A program made the position numbers and the translations under genes. Positions 15,276-23,156 of a stretch of 64,000 nucleotides of DNA are shown piece after piece. Each line of letters starts with the position of its first letter. Positions within the stretch are counted from its first letter, which is position 1. This stretch comes from Acidobacteriota bacterium (lineage in GTDB: Bacteria; Acidobacteriota; Terriglobia; Terriglobales; Acidobacteriaceae): NCBI GenBank assembly GCA_018268755.1, contig JAFDVW010000003.1, positions 91,278-155,277 of the forward strand. The letters are read 5' to 3'. The notes beneath the pieces were generated by a model. It was not told where the DNA came from. It saw only the letters and a list, made by a program, of their open reading frames with translations, and made no database searches.

Positions 15276-16709
15276 ATGTTTGGTGGAATCGCGTTAGAAA
15301 TCTGGGTTGGAACCGGCTTGGCCGTGATGGTGTTGCTGCTTCTCATGAGCACCATGGCCCGGCTGTATCGCAAAGCTGGACCCCATGAAGCCCTGGTGGT
15401 TTACGGGGTGCGTGGCACGCGCGTGGTGAAAGGGCACGGCACCATCATCATGCCGATGATTGAAAACTGCCGCGAACTTTCTCTGGAACTGATGTCGTTT
15501 GATGTGGCTCCGCAGCAAGATCTCTATACCAAGCAGGGGGTCGCGGTCACGGTGGAAGCGGTGGCGCAGATCAAGGTGAAGTCCGACCTGGAATCGATCC
15601 TGACCGCCTCCGAGCAGTTTTTGACCAAAACGCCGGACCAGCGGGAAGGCTTGATTCGCCTGGTCATGGAAGGCCACCTGCGCGGGATTATCGGTCAGCT
15701 GACGGTGGAGGAAATCGTCAAGCAGCCGGAGATGGTTTCCGACCGCATGCGCTCAACCTGCGCCGACGACATGAACAAGATGGGGCTGGAGGTAATTTCC
15801 TTCACCATCAAGGAAGTTCGCGACAAGAACGAATACATCACCAACATGGGCCGTCCCGACGTGGCGCGCATCAAGCGTGACGCCGATGTGGCCATGGCGG
15901 AAGCCGACCGGGATACAGCCATCCGCCGCGCTCTGGCCCAGCGGGAAGCTGCAGTGGCCAAAGCCCAGGCCGACCAAGACCGGGTGGCGGCCGAGACCGC
16001 TTCGCTGGCCAAGCAGGCCGAGGCGCAGCGCGATCTGGAGATCAAGAAAGCGCAATATCTGGAAGTCACCAAGAAGCAGCAGGCGCAGGCGGATAAGGCC
16101 TATGACATCCAGGCCAACATCATGCAGCAGCAGGTGATCGCGGAGCAGGTGAAGGTCGAGCAAGTGGAGAAAGAACAGCAGGTCAAGGTGCAGGAAGCCG
16201 AGATCCAACGCCGCGAGCGCGAGCTGATCGCGACCGTGCTGAAGCAGGCGGAGATCGAGCGTCAGCGTATCGAGACCCTGGCGGCCGCCGAGCGCCAGCG
16301 TCTGATGGCGGAAGCCGAGGGCCGCGCGTCGTCGATTCGTGCCCAAGGCGAGGCTGAAGCCGAAATCATCTTCAAGAAGGGTGAGGCCGAGGCCAAGGCC
16401 ATGAATGTGAAGGCCGAGGCCTATCAGGAGTACAACCAGGCCGCGGTCATCGATAAGCTGTTCGCCAGCATGCCGGAGGTGGTGAAGGCGCTGGCCAGCC
16501 CGCTGGCCAACGTGGACAAGATCACCGTGGTCTCGACCGGCGGCGACGCCGCAGGCCTGAACAAGATCACCGGCGATCTGGCCAAGATGGCGGCGCAGGT
16601 GCCGGCGCTGTTCGAGACACTCTCGGGCATGCCGATGTCGGAGCTGCTGGGCAAGGTGCGCCAGCTGGGAGACAAGGCGGCGCGTCCGGAAGCCGGTAAC
16701 GGCAAGTAA
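15276..16709 (+). CDS. Flotillin-family (SPFH/band 7) protein
   Basis: 477 residues: an N-terminal membrane hairpin (VGTGLAVMVLLLLMSTMARL), an SPFH domain (~40-210: GPHEALVVYGVRGTRVVKGH, VAVTVEAVAQIKVKSDLESI), then a long Ala/Glu/Lys/Gln coiled coil (~210-400) with EA repeats, and a C-terminal assembly region (VIDKLFASMPEVVKALASPL, VDKITVVSTGGDA). These are features of flotillin/YuaG proteins, which oligomerise on the inner face of the membrane and organise microdomains. GGAGGGAGGGA precedes the ATG. Together with the NfeD-like gene it forms the conserved NfeD-flotillin pair. A long hairpin follows the stop. Confidence 0.93.
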   Translation: MFGGIALEIWVGTGLAVMVLLLLMSTMARLYRKAGPHEALVVYGVRGTRVVKGHGTIIMPMIENCRELSLELMSFDVAPQQDLYTKQGVAVTVEAVAQIKVKSDLESILTASEQFLTKTPDQREGLIRLVMEGHLRGIIGQLTVEEIVKQPEMVSDRMRSTCADDMNKMGLEVISFTIKEVRDKNEYITNMGRPDVARIKRDADVAMAEADRDTAIRRALAQREAAVAKAQADQDRVAAETASLAKQAEAQRDLEIKKAQYLEVTKKQQAQADKAYDIQANIMQQQVIAEQVKVEQVEKEQQVKVQEAEIQRRERELIATVLKQAEIERQRIETLAAAERQRLMAEAEGRASSIRAQGEAEAEIIFKKGEAEAKAMNVKAEAYQEYNQAAVIDKLFASMPEVVKALASPLANVDKITVVSTGGDAAGLNKITGDLAKMAAQVPALFETLSGMPMSELLGKVRQLGDKAARPEAGNGK

Positions 16710-16710
16710 G

Positions 16711-16751
16711 GTGGAGCGAGGGGCGGGCTGGGCCTGCCCCTCACGCTTCAC
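16711..16751 (+). terminator. Long hairpin after flotillin gene
   Basis: The arms GTGGAGCG-AGGGGCGGGC and GCCTGCCCCTCACGCTTCAC pair over ~18 bp with one 2-base bulge and a three-base loop. Only a weak T-rich tract follows (GATGAGTTTTT), so termination may be partial. Confidence 0.5.
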
Positions 16752-17058
16752 GATGAGTTTTTCAATGTGAAGTGTTTTTTGAGATTTTTGTGCGGCTGAT
16801 AAAGCCAGTTGGATCGTAAGAAACGTTTCGTATCAGGATATGGCTTAGCCATATCGCGCATACGATCTCTTGAAGTGAACGCGGCGAAGCCGCAACTGGA
16901 GGGCGCCGTTCCGGCGCGGTTGCCCGTCAGTCTCATAGGATGCGGCATCACTAAAGCGATGCCCTGATAGGAACCATTAAGGGCAGGATTCTGGTCCGGG
17001 CGAGCACAGCAGGTGAGGACACCTGGGCCTCACGAGCAACAGATAGAGAGTGCACACC
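16752..17058. other. Gene-free spacer with nested palindromes
   Basis: No credible coding sequence. It holds several palindromes: TCGTAT...GATATGGC-TTA-GCCATATC...ATACGA (16827-16865), GCGGC-GAA-GCCGC, GCGCCGTTCCGGCGC and GGCATC...GATGCC. These resemble chromosomal REP-like elements or RNA processing structures rather than operators. A promoter for the small membrane peptide and pspA may lie here but no convincing boxes are seen. Confidence 0.5.
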
Positions 17059-17247
17059 ATGAAGAAACCGTCCATGCAAATTGGCCTCGGCATTGCACTA
17101 GGCGCGGGACTGGGCGCCGCGGTGGCCGTTGCCCTCGGCAGTGGAGGCGTATGGCTGGCGGTGGGAGTGGCCATTGGCATCGCGATCGGCGCCTCCATGT
17201 CGCGCAAGAACAATGCAAGCCAGCAAAAGCTGGGAGCGAGCAACTGA
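17059..17247 (+). CDS. Small glycine-rich membrane peptide
   Basis: 62 residues: a short basic N-terminus (MKKPSMQ) followed by two Gly/Ala-rich hydrophobic stretches (IGLGIALGAGLGAAVAVALG and VWLAVGVAIGIAIGASM) and a polar tail (SRKNNASQQKLG). Glycine-zipper peptides of this type insert into membranes. It lies 14 bases before pspA on the same strand, so it is probably co-expressed; a small membrane partner or signal for PspA is plausible but unproven. A GTG at 17050 is an alternative start. Confidence 0.7.
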   Translation: MKKPSMQIGLGIALGAGLGAAVAVALGSGGVWLAVGVAIGIAIGASMSRKNNASQQKLGASN

Positions 17248-17261
17248 ATCAAGGAGTCCCT

Positions 17262-17918
17262 ATGGCATTACTGGAGCGCGTTTCTACTTTAGTCCGGGCC
17301 AATCTCAATGACCTGATCGATAAGGCGGAGCACCCGGAAAAGATGATCAAGCAGGTCATCCTTGATATGCAAAACCAGCTCTTGCAGGTGAAAACGCAGG
17401 TGGCCATTGCCATCGCCGATCAGCACCTGCTGGAGAAGAAGGAAATCGAACACCAGGAGAAAGTCGCCGAGTGGCTGCGCAAGGCGGAGCTGGCGGTTGC
17501 CAAGAAAGAGGACGATCTGGCCCGCGCAGCCTTGCATCGCGTGGAAAGCTATCGGGAGCTGAGCGGGAGCTTTGCCCAGCAGGTAGTAGACCAGAAGGCG
17601 CAGGTGGAGAACCTGAAGACTGCCTTGCGCCAGCTGGAGCAGAAGCTGACCGAAGCCCGTAGCAAAGCGGACTTGCTGATTGCCCAGCATCGGCGCGCAC
17701 GCGCCGTGGGCAAAGCCAGCGATGCCAAGTTGGCCGCTGGAAACGGCCATAGCGCCACCGCCTTCGAGCGCATGAAAAATAAAGTGGCGCAGGGCGAAGC
17801 CCTGAGCCAGGCCAAGGCCGAGCTGGCGGTGGATGACGTCGAGGACCGCCTGGCGGCCCTCGAAAAGGAAGATCGCATTGAGCAGTTGCTGGCAGAGTTG
17901 AAGGCCAAGCGCGCGTAG
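17262..17918 (+). CDS. pspA: PspA/IM30 family phage-shock protein
   Basis: 218 residues, almost wholly coiled coil. The N-terminal amphipathic membrane-binding helix is MALLERVSTLVRANLNDLID, then KAEHPEKMIKQVILDMQNQL, the hallmark of PspA/Vipp1. AAGGAG is 5 bases before the ATG. PspA proteins are ESCRT-III-like and polymerise on damaged inner membranes to limit proton leakage. The combination with flotillin, NfeD-like and XRE genes upstream supports a dedicated envelope-stress island. The hallmark PspB/PspC genes are absent, as in many non-proteobacterial Psp systems. Confidence 0.92.
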   Translation: MALLERVSTLVRANLNDLIDKAEHPEKMIKQVILDMQNQLLQVKTQVAIAIADQHLLEKKEIEHQEKVAEWLRKAELAVAKKEDDLARAALHRVESYRELSGSFAQQVVDQKAQVENLKTALRQLEQKLTEARSKADLLIAQHRRARAVGKASDAKLAAGNGHSATAFERMKNKVAQGEALSQAKAELAVDDVEDRLAALEKEDRIEQLLAELKAKRA

Positions 17919-18036
17919 AAGAAATTATCTAGGCCCCGGTGTCTATCTGGGCAGATGAGTGTTTTGTCATTCCGAACGACTTCAGTCGTGAGGCATCTGC
18001 TGTAGGGTGGATGTTTTGGGGTAGAGCAAAGCTTGT

Positions 18037-18201
18037 AGAGACTGTGTCACAACTCATCTTTCGCCCCTTCGGGGGCTCGCTGCTTTTCCACTTTTACCCC
18101 GGCGCTTATGCGCTGGGCTGCATTCTTTTGCCACTTCGTGGCTACTGAAAGCGAGCTAAGCTCCACGGTACTTGTCTATTTGAAGTTGCGACACAGTCTC
18201 T
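18037..18201. repeat. 165-bp inverted-repeat element (MITE/REP-like)
   Basis: Bounded by 18-base inverted repeats AGAGACTGTGTCACAACT (18037-18054) and AGTTGCGACACAGTCTCT (18184-18201) that match at 17 of 18 positions. The interior is a run of small hairpins (GCCCC-TTC-GGGGGC, GCCAC-TTC-GTGGC, GGCGC-TTAT-GCGCT). No coding capacity. A non-autonomous transposable or REP-like element is inferred; no target duplication was established. Confidence 0.6.
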
Positions 18202-18231
18202 TTTAGCCCTGCATTGCGATAGTCCCTATCC

Positions 18232-18473
18232 TGTCATCCTGAGCGCAGTCCGTGAGGCGCGAAAGCGCCACACGGGCGCAGTCGTAGGATCGCTACATTC
18301 TTCACAGCGCAACTACCGGCAGCAGGGAATTTCTTTCTGTTCAGCACTTGAGATGAGAGTGACATCGCAGGAGCCATTCCCTGATGCGACCCAGGGGATT
18401 CAGGGGGTGGTAGGGATTCTTCGACTTCACAATGGCTTCGCTTCGCGAAGCCATTGCTGCGTTCAGGATGACA
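18232..18473. repeat. Intergenic TGTCATCCTGA inverted-repeat element
   Basis: TGTCATCCTGA (18232-18242) and its exact complement TCAGGATGACA (18463-18473) flank 220 bases. Inside is a perfect 11-bp hairpin, AATGGCTTCGC-TTC-GCGAAGCCATT (18431-18455). Sequences opening GTCATCCTGAGC are familiar intergenic repeats of acidobacterial and other environmental genomes. No coding capacity. Together with the preceding element it fills the spacer between pspA and the VWFA gene. Confidence 0.6.
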
Positions 18474-18517
18474 AGTGGAGGTGCGCTCCGCCGCTCAGGT
18501 GACGACACCTACATCAT

Positions 18518-19579
18518 TTACTCCGGCGTGGCTTCCGGTGTCGCAGCGCTGGAAGCGATGCGCGCCGGTTCGGGTCGGTAGCCGTTGCGGGTGCGGATGC
18601 GATATTTCTTCAAGCGCTCGCCCACTAACTTTACCGTGATGGTTCGCCAGCCGCGATTGGGGTTGAGCTGGGGATAGTAGCTTAGGGAATAGAGATGTGC
18701 AAGATCGTCGCGGATCGAATTGAAGGCCTCTTTTTCTTCCCGCCAGTTTTTCGCGAAGTAGGCTTTGCCGCCGGTCGCGGCGGTCATCCGCTCAAACACC
18801 GCGGTAGAGACCGGCTCCAGCTTGGCTTCCCGGGTGCTGATCATGTAGATGGCGATGCCGGTGGATTGCGCCAGTTCGGCGACATCTTCGGGAGGCACGG
18901 TGCTGGCGTTGTCCGGGCCATTGGAGAACACGACCACCACTTTCCGGCCCATACATTTGGCGGCGTCGCGCACGGTGAGCAGCAGGCCGTTGTAAAGGGC
19001 GGCATCATCGCCGGCCACGGTGGTGCGCACGCCGCGAATCACCGCCGAGCGGTCGGAGGTGAGGGAAGCAGCGCGCAGCAGGTTGCGGCTGTAAGAATAA
19101 AAGGCGATTTTGTCGGCGCTTTCGAGAGAACGGACGAAGTCGGAGATCGCATCCTGGGCAAAGACGAAGCCGCGGTACATATAGTTGCTGGTATCAAAAA
19201 GGATGAAGACGTTGGCTCCCGCGACCGCGGCGCTTAGGTTTTGCGGCAGGTCGGCGGCGGTGAATCCTTCCCCCGGCGTGGCCGCAGCGATGGAATAATC
19301 CACCGCAAATTTTCCGGTGCTGGGGTCGACTCGCCGGGAAGGGGCGTTCCCTTCGGCAAAGGTGGCGATTTTTTCCGTAATCCCGTCTTCGGTGATGGAG
19401 AAATCTGCGGGCGATAAGCCCGTGACGTAGTTTCCCTTGGCATCGGTCACGGCCACATTCAGTTGCACCAGATTCACCACTACGTGGATGCTGGGTTGGT
19501 CGACCTGGGCGTGCAGAGGCGCGGCCGGCAGCAACAGCAAGCTTGCCAGCAGCAGAGACAAGGACCATAGCTTCGACAT
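18518..19579 (-). CDS. Secreted VWFA-domain protein (acidobacterial type)
   Basis: 353 residues. The signal peptide (MSKLWSLSLLLASLLLLPAA, cleavage near LHAQ) is followed by the characteristic VVNLVQLNVAVTDAKGNYVT and GLSPADFSITEDG segment, then a von Willebrand factor A domain (residues ~125-310) with the metal-site motif FDTSNYM (usual DxSxS, here D-T-S-N-Y) and the second-site SNGPDNAST. The LYSLSYYPQLNPNRGWRTIT end matches the acidobacterial VWFA-related family. GAGGAAGCT precedes the ATG at 19579. It lies 43 bases downstream of the 1041-residue gene, so the two are probably co-transcribed. Confidence 0.9.
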   Translation of the reverse strand: MSKLWSLSLLLASLLLLPAAPLHAQVDQPSIHVVVNLVQLNVAVTDAKGNYVTGLSPADFSITEDGITEKIATFAEGNAPSRRVDPSTGKFAVDYSIAAATPGEGFTAADLPQNLSAAVAGANVFILFDTSNYMYRGFVFAQDAISDFVRSLESADKIAFYSYSRNLLRAASLTSDRSAVIRGVRTTVAGDDAALYNGLLLTVRDAAKCMGRKVVVVFSNGPDNASTVPPEDVAELAQSTGIAIYMISTREAKLEPVSTAVFERMTAATGGKAYFAKNWREEKEAFNSIRDDLAHLYSLSYYPQLNPNRGWRTITVKLVGERLKKYRIRTRNGYRPEPARIASSAATPEATPE

Positions 19580-19622
19580 AGCTTCCTCTTCCCAAAAAAT
19601 CATCAAGCGCAAGCGCGCGGCG

Positions 19623-22600
19623 TCACGGCTGACCGCTTACGGGACCAACCGCGTCGGCCGACAGCGGGGCGAGTTTGCCCTGCCGGAATTCCTCGCCGGT
19701 TTCGCGGGCCGCCCGCAACAGCGCCGGCCAGTCTTCAAACTCCGAGGCAAAAATCTTTTCCACCATGCGGTGGGTCAGTTGGGGGGCCAGCCGGTTCAGC
19801 ATGGCCGGAGAATAACCTTGCTCATCGGCCAGCCGGGCCCAATACAGATTGTTCGAATCCCAGGACTCCGCCAGCAGCCGGCTGGAATATCCCGTGAAGG
19901 TAGGGAAGGGCTCCAGGTTGAGGAGTTCGCGAGTATAGGTCTGCGCCAACACCGGATGCGGTACCCCAAAATCGCGGGAAAGGCGCTCCCAGCGCACATC
20001 GTCGGGATGGTCGCGGACCAGGTCGCTCAACTCGGTTCCGGCCGCGCCCCAGGTCGCTTTTTCTCCGGAAAACTTGCGGCGAAACTCCACCGAAAGATAG
20101 AACGTATCGGCAGGCAGGATGCGCGGCATCAGTACGGGCAGGCTGTTCTCCGCCCACGCGCGTTGCAGGCGCTCCAGACGTTGCGGCGACATGCGTTCCG
20201 CGAGAATGAGCAATACTTTCTGGCGCAGTGCCTTGTCTTGCACTGAGGCGGTCAGCAGCTCTTCGCCCTCGCGTTGGTGCAAGGTTACGGCGTGCATCTC
20301 CTGCCGGCTCACCCCCCACCAGCGGGGAACAATGGCGCTGGTCAGCAGACCGGGTACCACCTGCTCCCAGATGAGGGCCTGCACATTTTCCGGGGCAATG
20401 AAATTCTGCTCGGCTTGGCACAGCACGTAGGGCAGATCGGCCAGCGACCCGACCAAATGCGCGCCGCCTCCGGCCGGGAACCCGGTGCCGAACAGCTGTG
20501 GCGCTTGCCACACATGTTCCATGCCCATCACGGTTTCTGCCGCGAAGTCGTGGGAACGAATGAACAGCGGATTGTGATGCAGAATCTGCGCCCCCGGCGG
20601 CTCATAGTAGGCGTAGTTCAAACCCACCAGCGTATCGCGCAGGAAAGAGGTCAGCTGTCCGCGGGCTTCCGCGAGCTGTTCGGCGGATTCCGGGGCGCGA
20701 ACGATCTTGGTCAGATCGGTGCGCATTTGCAGGTCGGTATGCCGGTTATTGTAGATGCCGGCGGCCCACTGCGTGCGTTCGCTCTTGCTGAAGATGGGCT
20801 GCGGCATCTCGAAGGAGCGGAGCTCCTCGGCCAGGCCAAGCAGGACGTCCGTATTGCTTTTTACTTGTTGCACTTCATGCATGCCATCGCCCAGGGCCAG
20901 CACGGCATCAAGCGAGATGAGGCGCTGTCCGGCCATGACTGCGCGCATTCTGTCCGCCAGTTCGGCATGAATGCGCTGGTCTTCCGGATTGGACTGATGG
21001 GGGCCGGCCAGCAAGTCAATGATTTCGTCCTGCGATGCGTTGGGTCTTCCCAGGGAGGCCAGCAGCACCTGGCGAAGGGATTCCCGCCCGGCATCGAAAA
21101 GCTGCGAGGAAGACGATACTTTGGCAAACGGCTTCAGCATCGCCTGCCAGGATTCGTTGAACTTGTCACGCGGCACCTGTCCCTGCCGGGCCAGAATCTG
21201 CCACAGTCCCAGGTTGGCTTGGAAGGTCCCCAGACCGTTTCCCCGCAAGGTGTGGTTGGAAATATTGTCCAGGGAACGCGCAGTCTGAATGAAGCTGCGG
21301 ATGGAAGTGTCGTTCAGTTCCGGGAACTCGGCGAAAATCAGATATTGATTGCTATAGGAAAGAAAGTTCGCCGCCATGAGCGTCTGCGTTTCCGGGGTTA
21401 GCCGCTCCGCCGGAAACTTGCGGCTGTCCAGCTCATTGAGAAGGAGGAAAATCTGCAGCGGCCCATTTTCTGAATCCAGCCGCGAAATGGCAAACATCGC
21501 TTCAATCAACTGTTCCGGACTATTGAAGCGGCTGGCCCGCTTGCCCCATTCGGCAATCAATCGGGAATCGAACCTTTGACGCAGGATCTTTTTCCACATT
21601 TCCAAATTGCCCGGAATGCGGGGGGTACCGTCGGCTTCCCATTGCAGACGGGTGACCAGTAGCAGGAGGCCGGGAGCGGGCCGGAAGACCGGGCGCGCCG
21701 CATGCATGCCGCGATTGTCGCCATGGAAGGCTTCGTAATAGCGTTGCAGGCGTTGCGCCTGGGTCAGGTGCGCTTGCTGGTTCTGGCTCACGCGGGAAAG
21801 GGCATCGAAGTAAGCTGCCATCCAGCCTTTGTCCTTGGAAAGCAAGGCGAGGATGAAAGCCCCGGGATTATCGGGAGATTCCCCCACCATTTCCTTCCAC
21901 CGCGGGGCGGCGGCTGTGCCGCCTGGGACCACCACGCTGCCGTTATGAACATTGATGTAGCGCCCGTAGAAATCCAGCATGGACCCCGCTTCCAGCAGTT
22001 TGGGCAGGCCGGGCGACTGCTGCAACAGTGCCGCCGTATCTTCATCCATGCGCGACAGGCCCCAGTAAAGCCGGGCCAAGGCGGGGTCCCGCAGGATGAC
22101 GTCCACCAGATCGTGGCTGTCCTTGCCGGTGTCCTTCTTCCCGATGTCCAGCCACTCTTTCTCGCCAAACATCACCCGCACCTGGGTGGTGGGATAGGCA
22201 TACTCGAAGGCCCGGCCGCCTTGCAGGGTCCTTTCCAGCTCGGGAAGGGGAAAGCCGGAATCGGTGGTCAGGAAAGCGCGTTGTGCGTTGGCGGTTTCAA
22301 GGAAGGTGCCGGCATGCCCGCAGTCCTGGCGGACCCGATAGCCCAGCACGTCGAGCAGAGGTTTAGCGTCATCACACGAGGTGACGCGCAGCATACCCTG
22401 ACTGCCGGCCAGAGCCTGCAGCTCGCGTGCTTGTTGTACATAGCGGGCCAGCAGAAGCAGGAACTCGGTGGGCTCGCGGCGGGTCCCCGAACCTTGATAT
22501 CCCTGGGAGAAAACGTTACGAGCGAGAAGCGGAAGCACTTCTTCGCTGGGGGCCTTCTGGCTGATGCCAGCCATACGCAGGAAGGAACGCATGGGGCCCG

Positions 22601-22748
22601 GGATGCCAGTGGTGTTGGCGCTGGAAGGGGCCGGGGCGGAGGACTGCGGCAAATTGTCCGTGGCGGCGCTGGCAACAGCGACCTGTCCGGGGCCGGATAA
22701 CAGACAAAGCGCGACGGCTAGAGCGGTCGCCCAAAGAGGAGGCTTCAT
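19623..22748 (-). CDS. Very large secreted protein of unknown function
   Basis: 1041 residues. The signal peptide (MKPPLWATALAVALCLLSGP, cleavage near ASAAT) is followed by a mostly helical protein without recognisable catalytic motif: MRSFLRMAGISQKAPSEEVL near the start, EFLLLLARYVQQARELQALA, MSPQRLERLQRAWAENSLPV, and DTFYLSVEFRRKFSGEKATW near the end. It has no membrane spans after the signal and very few Cys. AGAGGG is 8 bases before ATG 22748. It heads a two-gene unit with the VWFA protein. I recognise it only as an acidobacterial-type hypothetical; a periplasmic scaffold or peptidase-like role is possible but unsupported. Confidence 0.85.
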   Translation of the reverse strand: MKPPLWATALAVALCLLSGPGQVAVASAATDNLPQSSAPAPSSANTTGIPGPMRSFLRMAGISQKAPSEEVLPLLARNVFSQGYQGSGTRREPTEFLLLLARYVQQARELQALAGSQGMLRVTSCDDAKPLLDVLGYRVRQDCGHAGTFLETANAQRAFLTTDSGFPLPELERTLQGGRAFEYAYPTTQVRVMFGEKEWLDIGKKDTGKDSHDLVDVILRDPALARLYWGLSRMDEDTAALLQQSPGLPKLLEAGSMLDFYGRYINVHNGSVVVPGGTAAAPRWKEMVGESPDNPGAFILALLSKDKGWMAAYFDALSRVSQNQQAHLTQAQRLQRYYEAFHGDNRGMHAARPVFRPAPGLLLLVTRLQWEADGTPRIPGNLEMWKKILRQRFDSRLIAEWGKRASRFNSPEQLIEAMFAISRLDSENGPLQIFLLLNELDSRKFPAERLTPETQTLMAANFLSYSNQYLIFAEFPELNDTSIRSFIQTARSLDNISNHTLRGNGLGTFQANLGLWQILARQGQVPRDKFNESWQAMLKPFAKVSSSSQLFDAGRESLRQVLLASLGRPNASQDEIIDLLAGPHQSNPEDQRIHAELADRMRAVMAGQRLISLDAVLALGDGMHEVQQVKSNTDVLLGLAEELRSFEMPQPIFSKSERTQWAAGIYNNRHTDLQMRTDLTKIVRAPESAEQLAEARGQLTSFLRDTLVGLNYAYYEPPGAQILHHNPLFIRSHDFAAETVMGMEHVWQAPQLFGTGFPAGGGAHLVGSLADLPYVLCQAEQNFIAPENVQALIWEQVVPGLLTSAIVPRWWGVSRQEMHAVTLHQREGEELLTASVQDKALRQKVLLILAERMSPQRLERLQRAWAENSLPVLMPRILPADTFYLSVEFRRKFSGEKATWGAAGTELSDLVRDHPDDVRWERLSRDFGVPHPVLAQTYTRELLNLEPFPTFTGYSSRLLAESWDSNNLYWARLADEQGYSPAMLNRLAPQLTHRMVEKIFASEFEDWPALLRAARETGEEFRQGKLAPLSADAVGPVSGQP

Positions 22749-23156
22749 GGCTGGATCCCTCTCGGACCTTAGAGACACGCTGTAACCCAAACTGTGGGGA
22801 CTGACAACAGAAGCGGTCCACGCCTCGCCCGAACCGGTTCAGACTTTCCCGAGCCTTCTGAACACCGGAAGCGGAACCGGTGAAGCTGTTATCGCGGTCC
22901 CAAGAATGGTTCGCTCTCTCGGGTCCTCGCTTTCGTGTCGGCCAAGATAAATCATCTTTCGGGTTTAAGCCACCGCTTTTCCTAAAATTTGACAATTGAG
23001 CAAGCGCACCCTCCAAAGGCCCGCCCGGACTGGGATCGATCGCGTTTAACCGGTTAGAGAAGCTTGGGCATAGGTCGTTTTCCTGTGGAGAAAACGGCAA
23101 GTTGGCCGGAGCCTGGTGAGAAAAATTTCCCGAAAAATCTAAAGAGGATGACACAG
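22749..23156. other. Gene-free spacer
   Basis: 408 bases between rmuC and the large secreted protein, both on the minus strand. An open frame on the minus strand runs through it but has no gene-like composition or start signal. The perfect palindrome GAACCGGTTC (22830-22839) lies about 85 bases upstream of the 1041-residue gene and is a possible operator; nothing else is clear. Confidence 0.4.

Noticed and set aside
15753..16751. Minus-strand open frame (332 codons) across the flotillin gene
   Set aside because: Leu/His-rich mirror of the Ala/Glu coiled coil; not a plausible protein.
22516..23154. Minus-strand open frame (212 codons) spanning the spacer upstream of the 1041-residue gene
   Set aside because: Atypical composition, no start signal, and it runs out of frame into the conserved gene.
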